A DNA stretch of 64,000 nt, taken from the NCBI GenBank assembly GCA_004352715.1, contig SCFE01000004.1:305765-369764 (forward strand). The letters are read 5' to 3'. Source of the stretch: Hofstenia miamia. Its lineage: Eukaryota > Xenacoelomorpha > Acoela. The notes beneath the pieces are model-generated. The model was not told the DNA's origin, did not search any database, and worked only from the letters and a program-made list of their open reading frames with translations. A program made the translations under genes and the position numbers. Shown piece by piece: positions 46,849 to 57,490 of the stretch (within the stretch, counting starts at the first letter, position 1; each line of letters opens with the position of its first letter).

Positions 46849-47407
46849 ATATATATTATCCTTCAATTAGAACTTCTTCTTTCTACCCCTATTTAGTGAA
46901 TATTGTATCTTCAGCTTTGCTCGATCCAAACTACAACTCATGGAAAGCAGAATTGTTTGAATGCAATACTGGGGGGTATCCTGCCATCTTCATTATCGGA
47001 TTTCCATGCATCATAGAATATATGCAGGTAAGTTATCTAAAATACATCCACTGGGATTAGTGTGTCATCAAGGGTGAACGTAGGTTGGGTATAGCCGCGT
47101 GAATTGAGACTATGTCGACACCCTCGTGGTTTGTTGGGCACAGTTTTAAATAACTTTGCGATTCTAGATGTGGGTTGGGCAAAAATTTTCAGTAATGCCG
47201 ATAAATTTTCGAGTAGAATTTCACGGTTTACTCTTCATGTGTTATCATCAATTCATGAATATGAGGTAGCTTATCGTAATAGGGATGCAGCTTTCATTCA
47301 TTGAATAGCATTTAAAATGAGAAGGAATTGATATTAAAACAGCACTGTCCGCAGTGGTTTACTCATTTACGTTAACTTATATATATATAATCTTATGTTG
47401 TTCACTG

Positions 47408-47452
<45 letters not shown>

Positions 47453-50262
47453 TATATTTGGTTTTGAAATGGCCAACTTGCATAATTTACAATAAGTGTT
47501 ATATTATTATATTTTTAGGGTCTATCTCATCCTCGTCTATTTTACCCGTCATTGTTAGCTGCAGGTTCTTCAGTCCTGGTTATCATTTCTTTCCTTTCTT
47601 TAGTTCTTGTATATTATCTGAACTATATGCAATGCACCTATGTTTACATGAAGAGCAGCTTTTGTGAAAGTCAAACAGTCAGTCACCACAAACTCTTTCT
47701 CATCATTTCAGCGGCACTCGTGATTTCGCTGTTTGTCATCAGAACCATCTTCAATGTAATTTTACGGCGAATGGTAAATTTATCACTTTAATCTAGTTTT
47801 AACCACTTTGACATTTATATATTTAATGCAGGCAATTGGGATTTCATTGAAACTTAGAAATTTTAGTTCTTCAAGTGAAACAAATTCTTAGTTGATTTGT
47901 TTGGTATAAGTATTTATTGTAACAATTTAGTGGGTTATTCTCAAAGAATTCTATGGTGTTCCCATAACCAACATCAATTTATTGAAGTTTATTACTCCCA
48001 ATAATAAAAAACCACTTTTAAAAATTTTGAAGTTCATTTAAAACTTAGCTTGTCTCTCTAAAGAACAGGCTCTGTCTAATGGGGTGGGGATCCGTGGGAA
48101 TCATGGCCCTATTGGGATGGGATGCGGTGGAGATGAAATCGCGCCGTATGGGCTTTAATTAAATTTTTGGGGCAACTACTTTTTTCTTAAATCAAAGAAA
48201 AACACGACTTATCTATTCTATAGCTCAAATAAAAAAAGTGGTGACATTATAAACACATTTTTGATAACAAACGAAAGACAAATACAGGTTTATAAAATAT
48301 ATTTGAAAAAATAATTGTCTCAGCTTGTAACCTGGTGCCAACGTTATTTGACAAGTTTGCCATGCAAAGCGTGACATGCAGATAAACGTGTAGAAACTGA
48401 ATCCATTAAATGGACTCCAACTTCTTGAGTTATTTGGTGTTGCGATTTAAGGATGTAACTATTTAATTCTTTCAGATTTGTGGGATTTTTTTCTCTACAA
48501 AATCCTTCAGAATCTGCCACATGTTCTCTATGGGTACTAGATCTGGCGAATACTGTGGCCATTGCATAACTTGAATAGTATAATTGGTAAAAAATTATTT
48601 TGTCGATTTTGAGGTATGAGGGGTTTCTCCATCTTGTTTTAAGATCCATGAATCGGGATATACACAGGTTGTGTATGGTACAAATTCCTCTAGTATTTGC
48701 AATATTTTGAACTATTAATTGTGCCAGTGCCATCACGTGTGAAAACTAATGATACCCAAATTTTGAAAAGTGACCAGTTTTTTTCCTTGAGCTATATTTT
48801 GTTCCGTGATCAAAGACATCCACTTCCATTTTTAGAACTAACTTGTTATTATAACTGCGCCTCCATCTTAGAAATACTTCCTATTGATCAAGTGGCATTC
48901 GTGAACGTTAATGCTTGTGTCAAAGATTGGTTTCAAAATTCTGATTTCTTAAATGAAAAATTCCTATTATTGCTTAAGCAGAATTAAGAACAATGTGGCT
49001 GAAGATGATTTTGAGGCTCACTTTGATATTGAAGGTGTGGTCACCTCGAAATTTGTCTTCGACAAATTTATTCTTTTTGAAATTGTTTACGTATTGTAAT
49101 AGAAATATGCTATTTCTCATCATTACTTGGCGAAAACCAATCATCAAAATAGTTAAAATATATTAAATACATATAGTTTGTATTGTGGGAGTCCGTGAGG
49201 TTCCATGGAAAACTCCACGGAAAATTTTATGTGGTGTAGTGGGGTTGGATTCGAGAGTGAGAGCGGGCATCCAATCAAACCCGACCCGAATTCTGGTAAC
49301 AAATTAACGATTCGGGTTGTGTTTGGGCACAAAGATTGGATTATTAGAAAAAATACTGATGTTAATAACTGCATTATTTGAGAGAGATCCAAGACCTTTG
49401 CTGTTTCCCCTACCAGAAAATGATTTATACTAATGATCTTTTGATTGTACATAGATACATAAATTCAAATCAAAGTCAACGTTTCGGGGACCAACTTTAC
49501 GCCACATAGACATTCTTAAATACGCATTACATCACAGTTATTGCGGAACTGTTGGTATTGCGGTTCGATTAATTGATTTTTAATTGATAATTGACCTATC
49601 ACCTAACAATTGATAATTGATTAATTCAGCTGCCCAATTTGATTTAATTATCATCTAGTATAGTCATTATTCTTACATCCAGTTTCGCACAATATTATAT
49701 TATCTGATGCAAATTGCAATCACTCTTTAAAATAATATTTTCTTTCACTTATTACTCTATTTATGATTTAGATATCGATTACAAAATAAATTTCTTCTGA
49801 TTTCATTTGCCAAATTTGCAATCAGATGAAATTTGTGACAAAATCCTTCTTAAATAATATTAATATATCAATGCAAATTTGCATATAGTAAAGAATTAGC
49901 AAAATGATAATCATATAAAAATTATTAAGAATCAGCCTTTGCAAAATTTTCTTCCTTCATAATTTCTCTTACAAAGAATCTTTTATGTTGAGGTTTCTTA
50001 CAAAATTTCATTTCTAAGATTTTTTACAGCTCAATAAATTCTGCAAATACTTTGTAATTTTAATAAATTTTATTATAATATTTAGTGAAACATTTAATAT
50101 TTTCAGATTCGAGAAATTCGACGAATCCCAGGAACATGTCTGACCGATGTCTTGACAACAACTTTTTGCTGTTGGTGTGCAATTTGTCAACAAAAACTGG
50201 AGACTGATTGGATGGAAGACGAAGTTCCATATCCTGAAATAAATACCATCGAAACTGAATAA
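43908..50262 (+). CDS. PLAC8-like small membrane protein gene, four exons, 184 aa
   Basis: The exons are 43908-43920, 46897-47027, 47519-47773 and 50107-50262. Donors are GTAAGT, GTAAGT and GTAAAT, and all acceptors end in AG. Phases agree at every junction (1, 0, 0). The protein starts 'MSAIVNIVSSALLDPNYNSW', then 'KAELFECNTGGYPAIFIIGF', the Trp..LF-Cys start of PLAC8-type domains. Exon 3 gives two hydrophobic segments ('SSVLVIISFLSLVLVYYL' and 'KLFLIISAALVISLFVIR'). Exon 4 gives 'GTCLTDVLTTTFCCWCAICQ' plus 'QKLE', the Cys-rich core that closes PLAC8 domains, and an acidic tail ending 'NTIETE'. Family members are small, often membrane-associated Cys-rich proteins with varied roles. The long hydrophobic exon between the two Cys parts is unusual, so the assignment is not certain. 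Confidence 0.72.
45540..46160. repeat. Diverged dispersed repeat, copy 2 (first copy at 12370-13160)
   Basis: This lies in intron 1 of the PLAC8-like gene. Its ordered blocks are shared with 12370-13160 (see that entry). The rest of intron 1 (43921-46896) holds no gene that I can support. (TA)n runs at 46803-46858 lie just before exon 2. Confidence 0.55.
46897..47027 (+). CDS. PLAC8-like gene, exon 2
   Basis: The preferred acceptor is the TTTAG at 46896, preceded by a rich pyrimidine tract (CTTCTTCTTTCTACCCC). A second in-frame acceptor, CTTCAG at 46914, lies 18 nt further, so two isoforms differing by six residues are possible. The donor is CAG|GTAAGT. It encodes the Trp/Cys N-terminal half of the domain. 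Confidence 0.72.
47408..47449. repeat. (TA)n microsatellite in intron 2
   Basis: An uninterrupted TA run between exons 2 and 3 of the PLAC8-like gene. Confidence 0.95.
47519..47773 (+). CDS. PLAC8-like gene, exon 3 (hydrophobic segments)
   Basis: The acceptor is ATTTTTAG, the donor ATG|GTAAAT; 85 codons, phase 0 at both ends. It encodes two probable membrane spans linked by a Cys-containing loop ('MQCTYVYMKSSFCESQTVSH'). Confidence 0.72.
48344..48740 (-). pseudogene. Tc1-like transposase C-terminal fragment
   Basis: A minus-strand frame reads 'VMQWPQYSPDLVPIENMWQI' and then 'LKDFVEKKIP'. This is the block around the catalytic Glu of Tc1 transposases, and the Glu is intact. Further C-terminal sequence is out of frame. 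The upstream two-thirds of the transposase is missing. It lies in intron 3 of the PLAC8-like gene, antisense. To the right (48990-49106) a plus-strand frame 'IKNNVAEDDFEAHFDIEGVV' looks like another coding remnant of unknown origin. Confidence 0.8.
50107..50262 (+). CDS. PLAC8-like gene, exon 4 (Cys-rich core and C-terminus)
   Basis: The acceptor is TTTTCAG, phase 0, with 51 codons to TAA at 50260-50262. It contains 'CCWCAICQQKLE', the most diagnostic part for PLAC8 similarity. An ATTAAA lies about 30 bp downstream as a possible polyadenylation signal. Confidence 0.75.
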   Translation: MREIRRIPGTCLTDVLTTTFCCWCAICQQKLETDWMEDEVPYPEINTIETE

Positions 50263-50879
50263 TTTATTGTTTTGTAAGTTTAGTGGATATTAAAACGTTT
50301 TCAAAAAAATAATTTATCAATTTAGAAGTATGAACTCATTCAACAACAGTAAATTGTGTTGAACTGAAATTTTCTGATTCATCGATACATAAAATAATTA
50401 AACTCATAATTTAAGTTCAATTTTTTTCACATCAATTGAAACGAAACTTGCTGATTTAAATTGTGTGTTTAACATTAACTTGCTTGATGTGTTCACTTAA
50501 AGGCTAAATTATTTTATTCTGGTAACTTTTATGAAATTATTTGCAAACCCAAAAAGGTGATTTGGCAATTGTGAACTATCCTAAAATGATTAAATTTTTA
50601 ACAGCAGCTATTTTTGATACCTTCGTATATATATATATATATATATATCTTTAGAGAATAGAGAGTTTTTTCAGTTGCATAAAAACGAGTACGTTGACGA
50701 ATAATATATTTGTAGTACTTTCATTTACATTATTAGCCTTCATCAGCAAGAATACAAAGCGATTAAAAAATATTGTTTATATATACTACGGTGAAATAAT
50801 TGATTAATTGTCAGGATTATTGTTTGCTTAGGAGTGTTGAATTTTGATTCCCACTTGATTGTTAAGGGGCCGCTGAATA

Positions 50880-52560
50880 TCTTTGATTGCGATTGCTTCA
50901 GATCATGATCACGACTGAAAAAGTAGATTAGGTGGCGGCATTACTTTGATGATGAAGGGAGACTTCTGAGCGAAGATGACCGTAAAGATGTTCTCGGATT
51001 CTGGTTTGAAGATGTCTTTTTAGTCTCTCCTATGTATACATGTTCGCACTTATAGAGGTGGGCGTCCCTGTCAGCCATCTACTATTGGCGTCGCAAACCC
51101 GATGCGATCGCCGGCTGAGCTACATCTATATAACTAGACTAGACTGTATAATATTCCAAATAGAAGTCCTATAAAGCCTATAGCCCTGTAGAAACCGTAT
51201 GTGATGCAAGCAGTATTATGAAACTCTATCATGCGCCTACAGGCAATATGATTAATCAGACATGACCTAAACTAAAATTTAATAAAATCAATAAAAAAAC
51301 TAAAACACATTTAACGTAATAAAAAACTTAACTGTCTGGAGAATAACTAATCAATGTTAAACATCACTACCACATCAAAGACATTAGAAGCGGTTTCCTT
51401 TTTTAGGCACATTTCGTTTGTCTTGATATAATTTTAGTTATCAATCGGCTTAGCCGACTACATTTTTCGGCGGCTGGCTAACCTAAAATATGTCGGCGAC
51501 TCAGCCGGCTGACGCCCAACTCTAAGCAAATATGATATTGATATTTATAAACAAGAGAAGAGCATAGAGGCATAGGAATGGGATCTTTGTTTGAAAAGAT
51601 GAATTTCTTGGTGAGATTTTTTACTTAGGCTTCGAGATTTTTTGAAAGACTAGCGGTATAGCTAACTTTTCAATAAATTGATATTTTTTCACAAGGTGCG
51701 ATTTGAGGCGAGGGATTAAGGGCAGCATTAAATGAGCGACGGAGAACATTCCCAGGATAACCACTTTGGCGGAGATTTTGAAAGATTGTATCGAAGGCTT
51801 CAGTTACTTTTTGATAAGAGACATGATAGGTGGACAGCTCGGGAAAATAGGTTACGAGGAATAGATAACTTATATTCTTCAGAACAGTAGGGATTGAAGT
51901 GATATACAACCCAATGTTTGAGGGTTTTGTGTAGAGAGAAGTTTCAAAAGAAGAAGAAGCTCGGTGAAGAGAAACATCAATGAAATTGAGATGACCATTG
52001 GATTTTGTTTCTTGAGTAAATTGAATTGAAGGAAGGAATGAGTTGAGGAAATGAAAAAATTTTGATTATCCATTAGACAAGATATCGTCGATGTATAGTG
52101 AGTAGAAGATTGTTAGTAGAGAATTTTGATTCAATGATGTTCATGGCAAAGTTGGCGAATGTTGGACCTACGGTTGATCCCCTTACCATGCCATCATGCT
52201 GCTGATAAAGTTCTTTTTTGAAAAAGAAAATTATATTTGATGAAGCAATGTAACTGGTAAGTTTCGAAGAGTAGAATTATCAGAGGGAAAAGATCTCAAG
52301 GCATAAGACTGATAATGTGATCGATGGTTTTCGAGAGAGGAATTGAAGTGAAAATATTTTGATGTCGTAACTGACAATGATTTTATTAAAAGGATTGATA
52401 TCTTTGATTTTTTTGCGCGAGGAAATCGAATGTGTCTTCTAGGATAAATGACCTAGGCATGAAGGATTTAAGACGTTCATCAAGCCATTTAGATAATGTT
52501 TAAGTGTGAGCTTTAACCATAGACAGGATAGAATGATAAGGAGGACATTTAGAGTCTTTA
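50880..52560 (-). mobile_element. Penelope-like retroelement (RT plus GIY-YIG), minus strand, with nested MITE
   Basis: Reading leftward: 'QQHDGMVRGSTVGPTFANFA' (about 52200, RT motif with GxxxGP), 'FYSLYIDDILS' (about 52110, catalytic YIDD box), 'KSNGHLNFIDVSLHRASSSS' and 'FETSLYTKPSN' (about 51970), and 'ELSTYHVSYQKVTEAFDTIF' plus 'QNLRQSGYP' (about 51800). After an insertion comes 'YKCEHVYIGETKK' (about 51045), the GIY-YIG nuclease start. This domain order is specific to Penelope-like elements. Stops and shifts are present, and the nuclease is quickly lost to a frameshift. Confidence 0.78.
51053..51524. mobile_element. MITE inserted between RT linker and GIY-YIG of the Penelope-like element
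   Basis: The left end, TAGAGGTGGGCGTC, and the right end (reverse complemented), TAGAGTTGGGCGTCAGCCGG, are inverted repeats. The interior has CGGC-rich subterminal words ('GCCGGCTGAG'). It exactly separates the Penelope linker from the 'YKCEHVYIGET' nuclease start. If the ends are GAG(T/G)TGGGCG, the flanks supply a TA on each side. Confidence 0.7.
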
Positions 52561-52579
52561 TGGATTTTGCAAAGACCAT

Positions 52580-52584
52580 ATATG

Positions 52585-52629
<45 letters not shown>

Positions 52630-52630
52630 T
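52580..52630. repeat. (TA)n microsatellite
   Basis: A TA run at the 5' edge of the Penelope-like element. The stretch 52700-53540 that follows is AT-rich and I see no feature in it. Confidence 0.9.
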
Positions 52631-54076
52631 ATTTTGCCAAAGCAAAGATAGTAAAATTGTTCCTTTTGGAACTTTTTTAGGATTTCAATCAATGTTGTAG
52701 CTCATTATTTTTGATAAATTAAATAACGGGATAAAGGAGCCAAGCTTTGAATAGAAAATTGAACATGTAATTTTTTAGTTTTGTTAGTAAAACACAATTA
52801 CTGGAATAATAAAATTCTTTAGAATGATATAAAAGTAAGTTTTATATTTGCTATTATCAAAACTGTTTCACGATTTTCAGTCACACATAATCAAGCATCA
52901 TTGGTGGATATATCTTTGTGATATCTATATTATTGAGCATTAGAGTAAAGTTTATAATTATTTAAGTGCTCATTAATTAGGTTGCTAATGAATCTTACTA
53001 TTTGGTGATTTTTTGCAGAAATTCTCCATAATTTAGATAGTGTTCCTGATAATCTTTTAAACAGGACTAGTACTCACAATTCCTACATGCTTAGAAAAAT
53101 TAATTGTTTCAAGCAAGCATTTATAAGGTAATAAATAATCAGAGAAACAAGTGAACATGTATATTTTAGAAACCCAGTTGCTATATATGAAGATCAACTA
53201 GGTTTTTACATTTTGAGTTTGAGCTTGAGTATTTTTTGAAGTAATATATAACATATTATACGATAAGAAGAATGACCATGACATGCTTTGGCTTCCTGAT
53301 TTCTGCAAAGAATTCATCTTTAAAAAAAAATTATGCTTTTAAATTTTTTTTCCAAGTTCTGTATGCTTAAAAGTTATGCATTATAAAAAAAAGCTAGAAA
53401 AATAGTAAAAATTCTAAGGCTTACAATGAATATATTAAACAAGAATACATAAAATTACTGAAGAAAATCATAATGTCACCAATTATGAAATTTCCAGACA
53501 CTTACAAACCTTGGTACTTATGAAATACCTTAAATAAATTTTCAGGAAATAACTTCTAGTTGTCACAACCCTGAATTGGGTTTTCAATTTATAAGTAATA
53601 AGGTGATCAAGAAACTAAAATCAAATATATCAATTGATCCATGGAAAATTCCAAGGTGGTTACTTAAAGACAATGCAAACTATATTGCTGAACCTTTAAA
53701 TTATATCTTTAATGAATGATGAAAATGCAATATTTTAAAGATTTCTTGAACCATATTACTTTGATTTACAAAATGACCATCCAAATTTCTCTAAAAACCA
53801 TTGACCTATATCTATCATATCACCAATCAGTAAGATTATTACATAAGCAAGTAACACTTCATTTAAATAATCATAAATTATTGTCTGAATCACAATTCAG
53901 TTTCAGGAGAAATTGCACAACATCAGACATCCCATGTAGCCACCACCAGTGGTCCACTGGTGGGGAATGAGTGGCATGGGCGGCCACCAGTTCCCACCAG
54001 TGGACCACTGGTGGGGAAGCAGTGGCAGGAGTGGCAATTACATCCACTCATAGCCACCAGTGGACCACTGGTGGAN

Positions 54077-54402
54077 ACTCTTAATCATAAATAATATATG
54101 AGCTAATGCTTGCAAGTAAAATATTATTCATTATTATGCTCTCTTAGATNNNNNNNNNCCACTCATAGCCACCAGTGGACCACTGGTGGATAAGTAGTGG
54201 CAGTAGTAGCAATTTCAGCCACTCATAGCCACCAGTGGACCACTGGTGGATAAGTAGTGGCAGTAGTAGCAATTTCAGCCACTCATAGCCACCAGTGGAC
54301 CACTGGTGGACCACTAGTGACATCAGATTAACTCTTAATCATAAATAATATATGAGCTAATGCTTGCAAGTAAAATATTATTCATTATTATGCTCTCTTA
54401 GA
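54077..54402. repeat. 72-bp direct duplication across the 9-N gap
   Basis: 'ACTCTTAATCATAAATAATA' plus the following sequence to 'CTCTCTTAGAT' occurs at 54077-54149 and at 54330-54402. The first copy ends exactly at the gap and begins exactly at the single N at 54076. As at 21190-21572, this looks like an assembly artefact. Confidence 0.85.
54159..54310. repeat. 60-bp tandem repeat with palindromic core
   Basis: A 60-bp unit starting 'CCACTCATAGCCACCAGTGG' and containing 'GGATAAGTAGTGGCAGTAGT' occurs at 54159, 54219 and (partly) 54279. Each unit contains the CACCAGTGGACCACTGGTG palindrome. It forms the left subterminal array of the element at 53931-54997. Confidence 0.9.
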
Positions 54403-56615
54403 TGTCATAAACATATAAAATTCATTGTGAAGAGCTTTTTTGCAATTTTCCGTTTGCAAAAATTATAAGATATATAGGCAGAATGAAATTTCAAAATAAT
54501 TTATTCACGATTAATCGTAGACCTTGAAATCAATGTCTACATGAATACCTAAAATTGGGCAAAATATATTTTTAATTATGGAAAAAATTAATGTTTAAAA
54601 ATTGCAATTTTTTCAGAAATCGAAAATTAAATCTAAATTGGGCATTTTTGTGTGCTTGTTGTTATTGGTTATAATAAAAAATTCATTATACTTTCCATTG
54701 TCAATCTTAATTCAATGTAAATTGTGAGCTTGTTAGCATTTCCTTCAACCCTTTGTTGGGTTTGTGTTAGTTTAAACTGCAATGTTTAAACTCTATTAAT
54801 ATAAAAGTTTGCTGTTACTACATTTGAGACATTGCTCTAATGCTTAAATGATATTTTTGCCACCAGTGGCCCACCAATTAGCCAACAGTGGCCCACTGGT
54901 GGACCACCAGCTAGCCACTGGTGCATGGGTGGCCAAAACCCACCTGGTGGGCCACTGTATCTGCCACCAGTGGTCCACCAGTATTTGGCTACGTGGGATG
55001 CTAATACAAATGACAGAAAAATGGAGAACATTATTAGATTCTAATAAATTTGCTGTGGTTGCCTATCTTGACCACTCAAAAGCATTCAATTCTATTAATC
55101 ATAAGATATTAATGAAAAATTTAAGAAATATTGGGTTTTCTCTTTACAGTGTTCATCTTATGTCTAAATAATTAGGTAATAGACTTCAGTGAGTTAAGTT
55201 GAATAATACTTGTCAGTCAATAATAATATTCCTCAAGGAATTGTACTAAGCCCACTGCTTTTTCTTCTTTTTTGAAGCACATGAAGGAAATTATCAATTG
55301 TGAAATAGCAAAATATACTGATGATAAATCTATTTACTATGGAAGTGAATCCTTAGATAATGGTGTAAAAAATATTGAAATGAATTGTATGAAATTAACC
55401 ATTTATTTGGCATGCATAGATTATCTATTAATGTAAATAAAAACTGAATTTTGCATAATGAAAATTCAGACTACTCAATTAACTTCAATAATGCATCTAT
55501 TACACCTGTTAATGAGCTAAAATATCTAAAAGTAAAAATAGATTGAAAGCTTAATAACACTTCACAAAATACTATTATTAAAAAATAGCTGTTGATACTA
55601 GAAAGATATTCCATTGTTCCCAACAGCTACCCGCAATTGCAATAATTCAAATTTTGCATTCTTATTATAAATGTTGGTAATAAAACTATTCTAAAACAAA
55701 AGATTATATTTCTTATGTTTCAGTATTCTCATTTATTTCTTTTTAAATTTCAATTAGAAACTTACCTTTGTAATTGTGATTGACAAGAAACAAGTGTTGT
55801 TTACATTCAAGTCTTCTGCCAGGACAGAAATAAGTACTTTTTGTCCTTAACTTCTTGTCAAAAGGCTTACAGATAAGTTTTGCTTGTTACAATTAATCAA
55901 ATTTTTAATAAAATAGCATTTCATTTTAACAAACAAAACTAATTTAAAAATTTTCAGGTTGACATCACACTATCAGTTAGCTAGACATTTCAATTGGTAA
56001 GGCAATTAATAAATTGTGCATTTCAAAATACTAAATAAGGATTTTGTTGATTTTTACAATTGAAGGCATGTTGATGATAGAAAACTTGAGATAAATTACA
56101 TTTTTTTTCAGATTGAGAAACTTAGAATAGAAATTTTGAACAGAAAATGGTAGCTGAGGGAAGTTGCATTTAAATTGATCCAAGTTTTTAAAATTTATTT
56201 CCAAATATGTCACCTTAAAATATCCACATTATTGTGGCATTGGCATGAAATCGAGTGTCTTCTGCAGCATGATTTTCTAATGTTGCAGTAATATAATCAA
56301 CCCAATCCAGTGAACCTATCCCTAAGCATAAAATAAGTATAGGAGATCAGGTAGAGGAAGGGTGTGGCTACACTCAGCCAACCTGACAGAGAGAACCTTG
56401 TAGACAAAGTTGCATTAGACAAGAGCCCTACATTAAAAGAGAGAGGAGCCCAAAGTTCTTGGGTTCATAGTGTATCCTAAGTGCAAGTTAAGCCTAAGCT
56501 CAGTGCAATCTCAGCCCATGTGATTTAGGTGATAGCAAAAATAATAAAATAATTATACAAAGAGCATGTGTAAGTTCCCTAGTCCTATACCTGCTAAAGT
56601 ACTGATGGAATGAAC

Positions 56616-56782
56616 CTGCAAAGCTGTAACACTCAGTGGCAGCTATGGGCTGCTTGGCTTTGAGCTCCAAATTACAATTTATCCCATTAGAATTGTTCAT
56701 CAGAAGGCGGACGAAATTGTCTTCATCCACCTTTCTCTTGAAAAATACATATGCAATATTGTAAACCAATGGCCAATCAAAA
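56616..56782 (-). CDS. Candidate internal exon of an unrecognised gene
   Basis: Between an acceptor-like CCTTGCTCAG and a donor-like TTTGCAG|GTTCAT, the minus strand is open: 'FDWPLVYNIAYVFFKRKVDE', then 'DNFVRLLMNNSNGINCNLEL' and 'KAKQPIAATECYSFA'. Composition is balanced and protein-like. I do not recognise the family and found no partner exons. It could also be an old transposon frame. Apart from this, 55680-57490 and 58310-59410 contain nothing I can support. Confidence 0.3.
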
Positions 56783-57490
56783 CTGAGCAAGGTTGCAAAG
56801 GTTGAATAAAATGATATAGTACACCTTTTGAGAACAAGTGTTCAAAATTAATGCAATAGTGCCTACAAAAGGTAGTAAGAGCTGTGAGATGAACTTTTCT
56901 ATCTATTTTAACCACTCTATATTAAATGTCACTTCAGCCACCTATCTCCTCAAAGCTGACCTATTTAAAAAATAAGCTATTTTTTTAATTTTACTTACAT
57001 ATGCCCTAAAAATTTTTCAAATCAAAGAAAAAGTACCCTTGTTTCTGTATTTATCAATGAAAAATAGAATGGCGCAATAACTTTTAAGATTAGATAGAAA
57101 TTGACCAAACTATAAGGTCTACTAAAATTAGCCTACTTTGTAAAATATTTCCAAATCTTGGAGGCTTTTTATATTGAATCCATTTCATGTTATAGCTACA
57201 ATTTTAAAGCTGAACACAATTTGAACCTGGTATTGCTCTATCAAACAGTATATAGTATGCTAAGATCCAAACTTTTTATGATTTTCTAACAATTATTTTA
57301 ACTGTTTTAACAAATTCTTAAATCACATGAAAAATTAAAAATGTATACCTTTCTTCTGTTGAGCCTCCCAAAGAGATGGATCAAGTGAATAAATGTGATC
57401 AAAAGCATATAATAGCATACCTACTAAGATCCTACTCCAGGAAACTCAACTTCATTATGATTTGGAAACACTATTAAATTTCACTTTCTT

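Larger units (their letters stand above)
53931..54997. mobile_element. Non-autonomous DNA element with AT target duplication and CACCAGTGG palindromes
   Basis: The left end, CCCATGTAGCCACCACCAGT, and the right end (reverse complemented), CCCACGTAGCCAAATACTGG, are inverted repeats. The dinucleotide AT lies on each side (53929-53930 and 54998-54999), and deletion restores the LINE frame. Near both ends are several copies of a perfect palindrome, CACCAGTGGACCACTGGTG. A 2-bp AT duplication is known for ISL2EU-type transposons, so that class is possible. The central part is plain AT-rich sequence without a transposase. Assembly problems inside (single N at 54076, gap at 54150-54158) leave the left arm uncertain. 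Confidence 0.8.
53540..55680 (+). mobile_element. CR1/L2-type LINE split by a nested element
   Basis: Plus-strand RT segments: 'ISIDPWKIPRWLLKDNANYI' and 'AEPLNYIFNE' (53635-53718), then 'SQFSFRRNCTTSD' (about 53890). After the insertion come 'MLIQMTEKWRTLLDSNKFAV' and 'VAYLDHSKAFNSINHKILMK' (55000-55110, first catalytic Asp box). Degraded continuations follow, with 'GIVLSPLLFLLF'-like and 'KYTDDKSIYYG' (about 55312, the catalytic ADD box, here TDD). Numerous stops and shifts. Deleting 53931-54999 rejoins the frame at 'TTSDMLIQMTEKW'. Confidence 0.82.
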
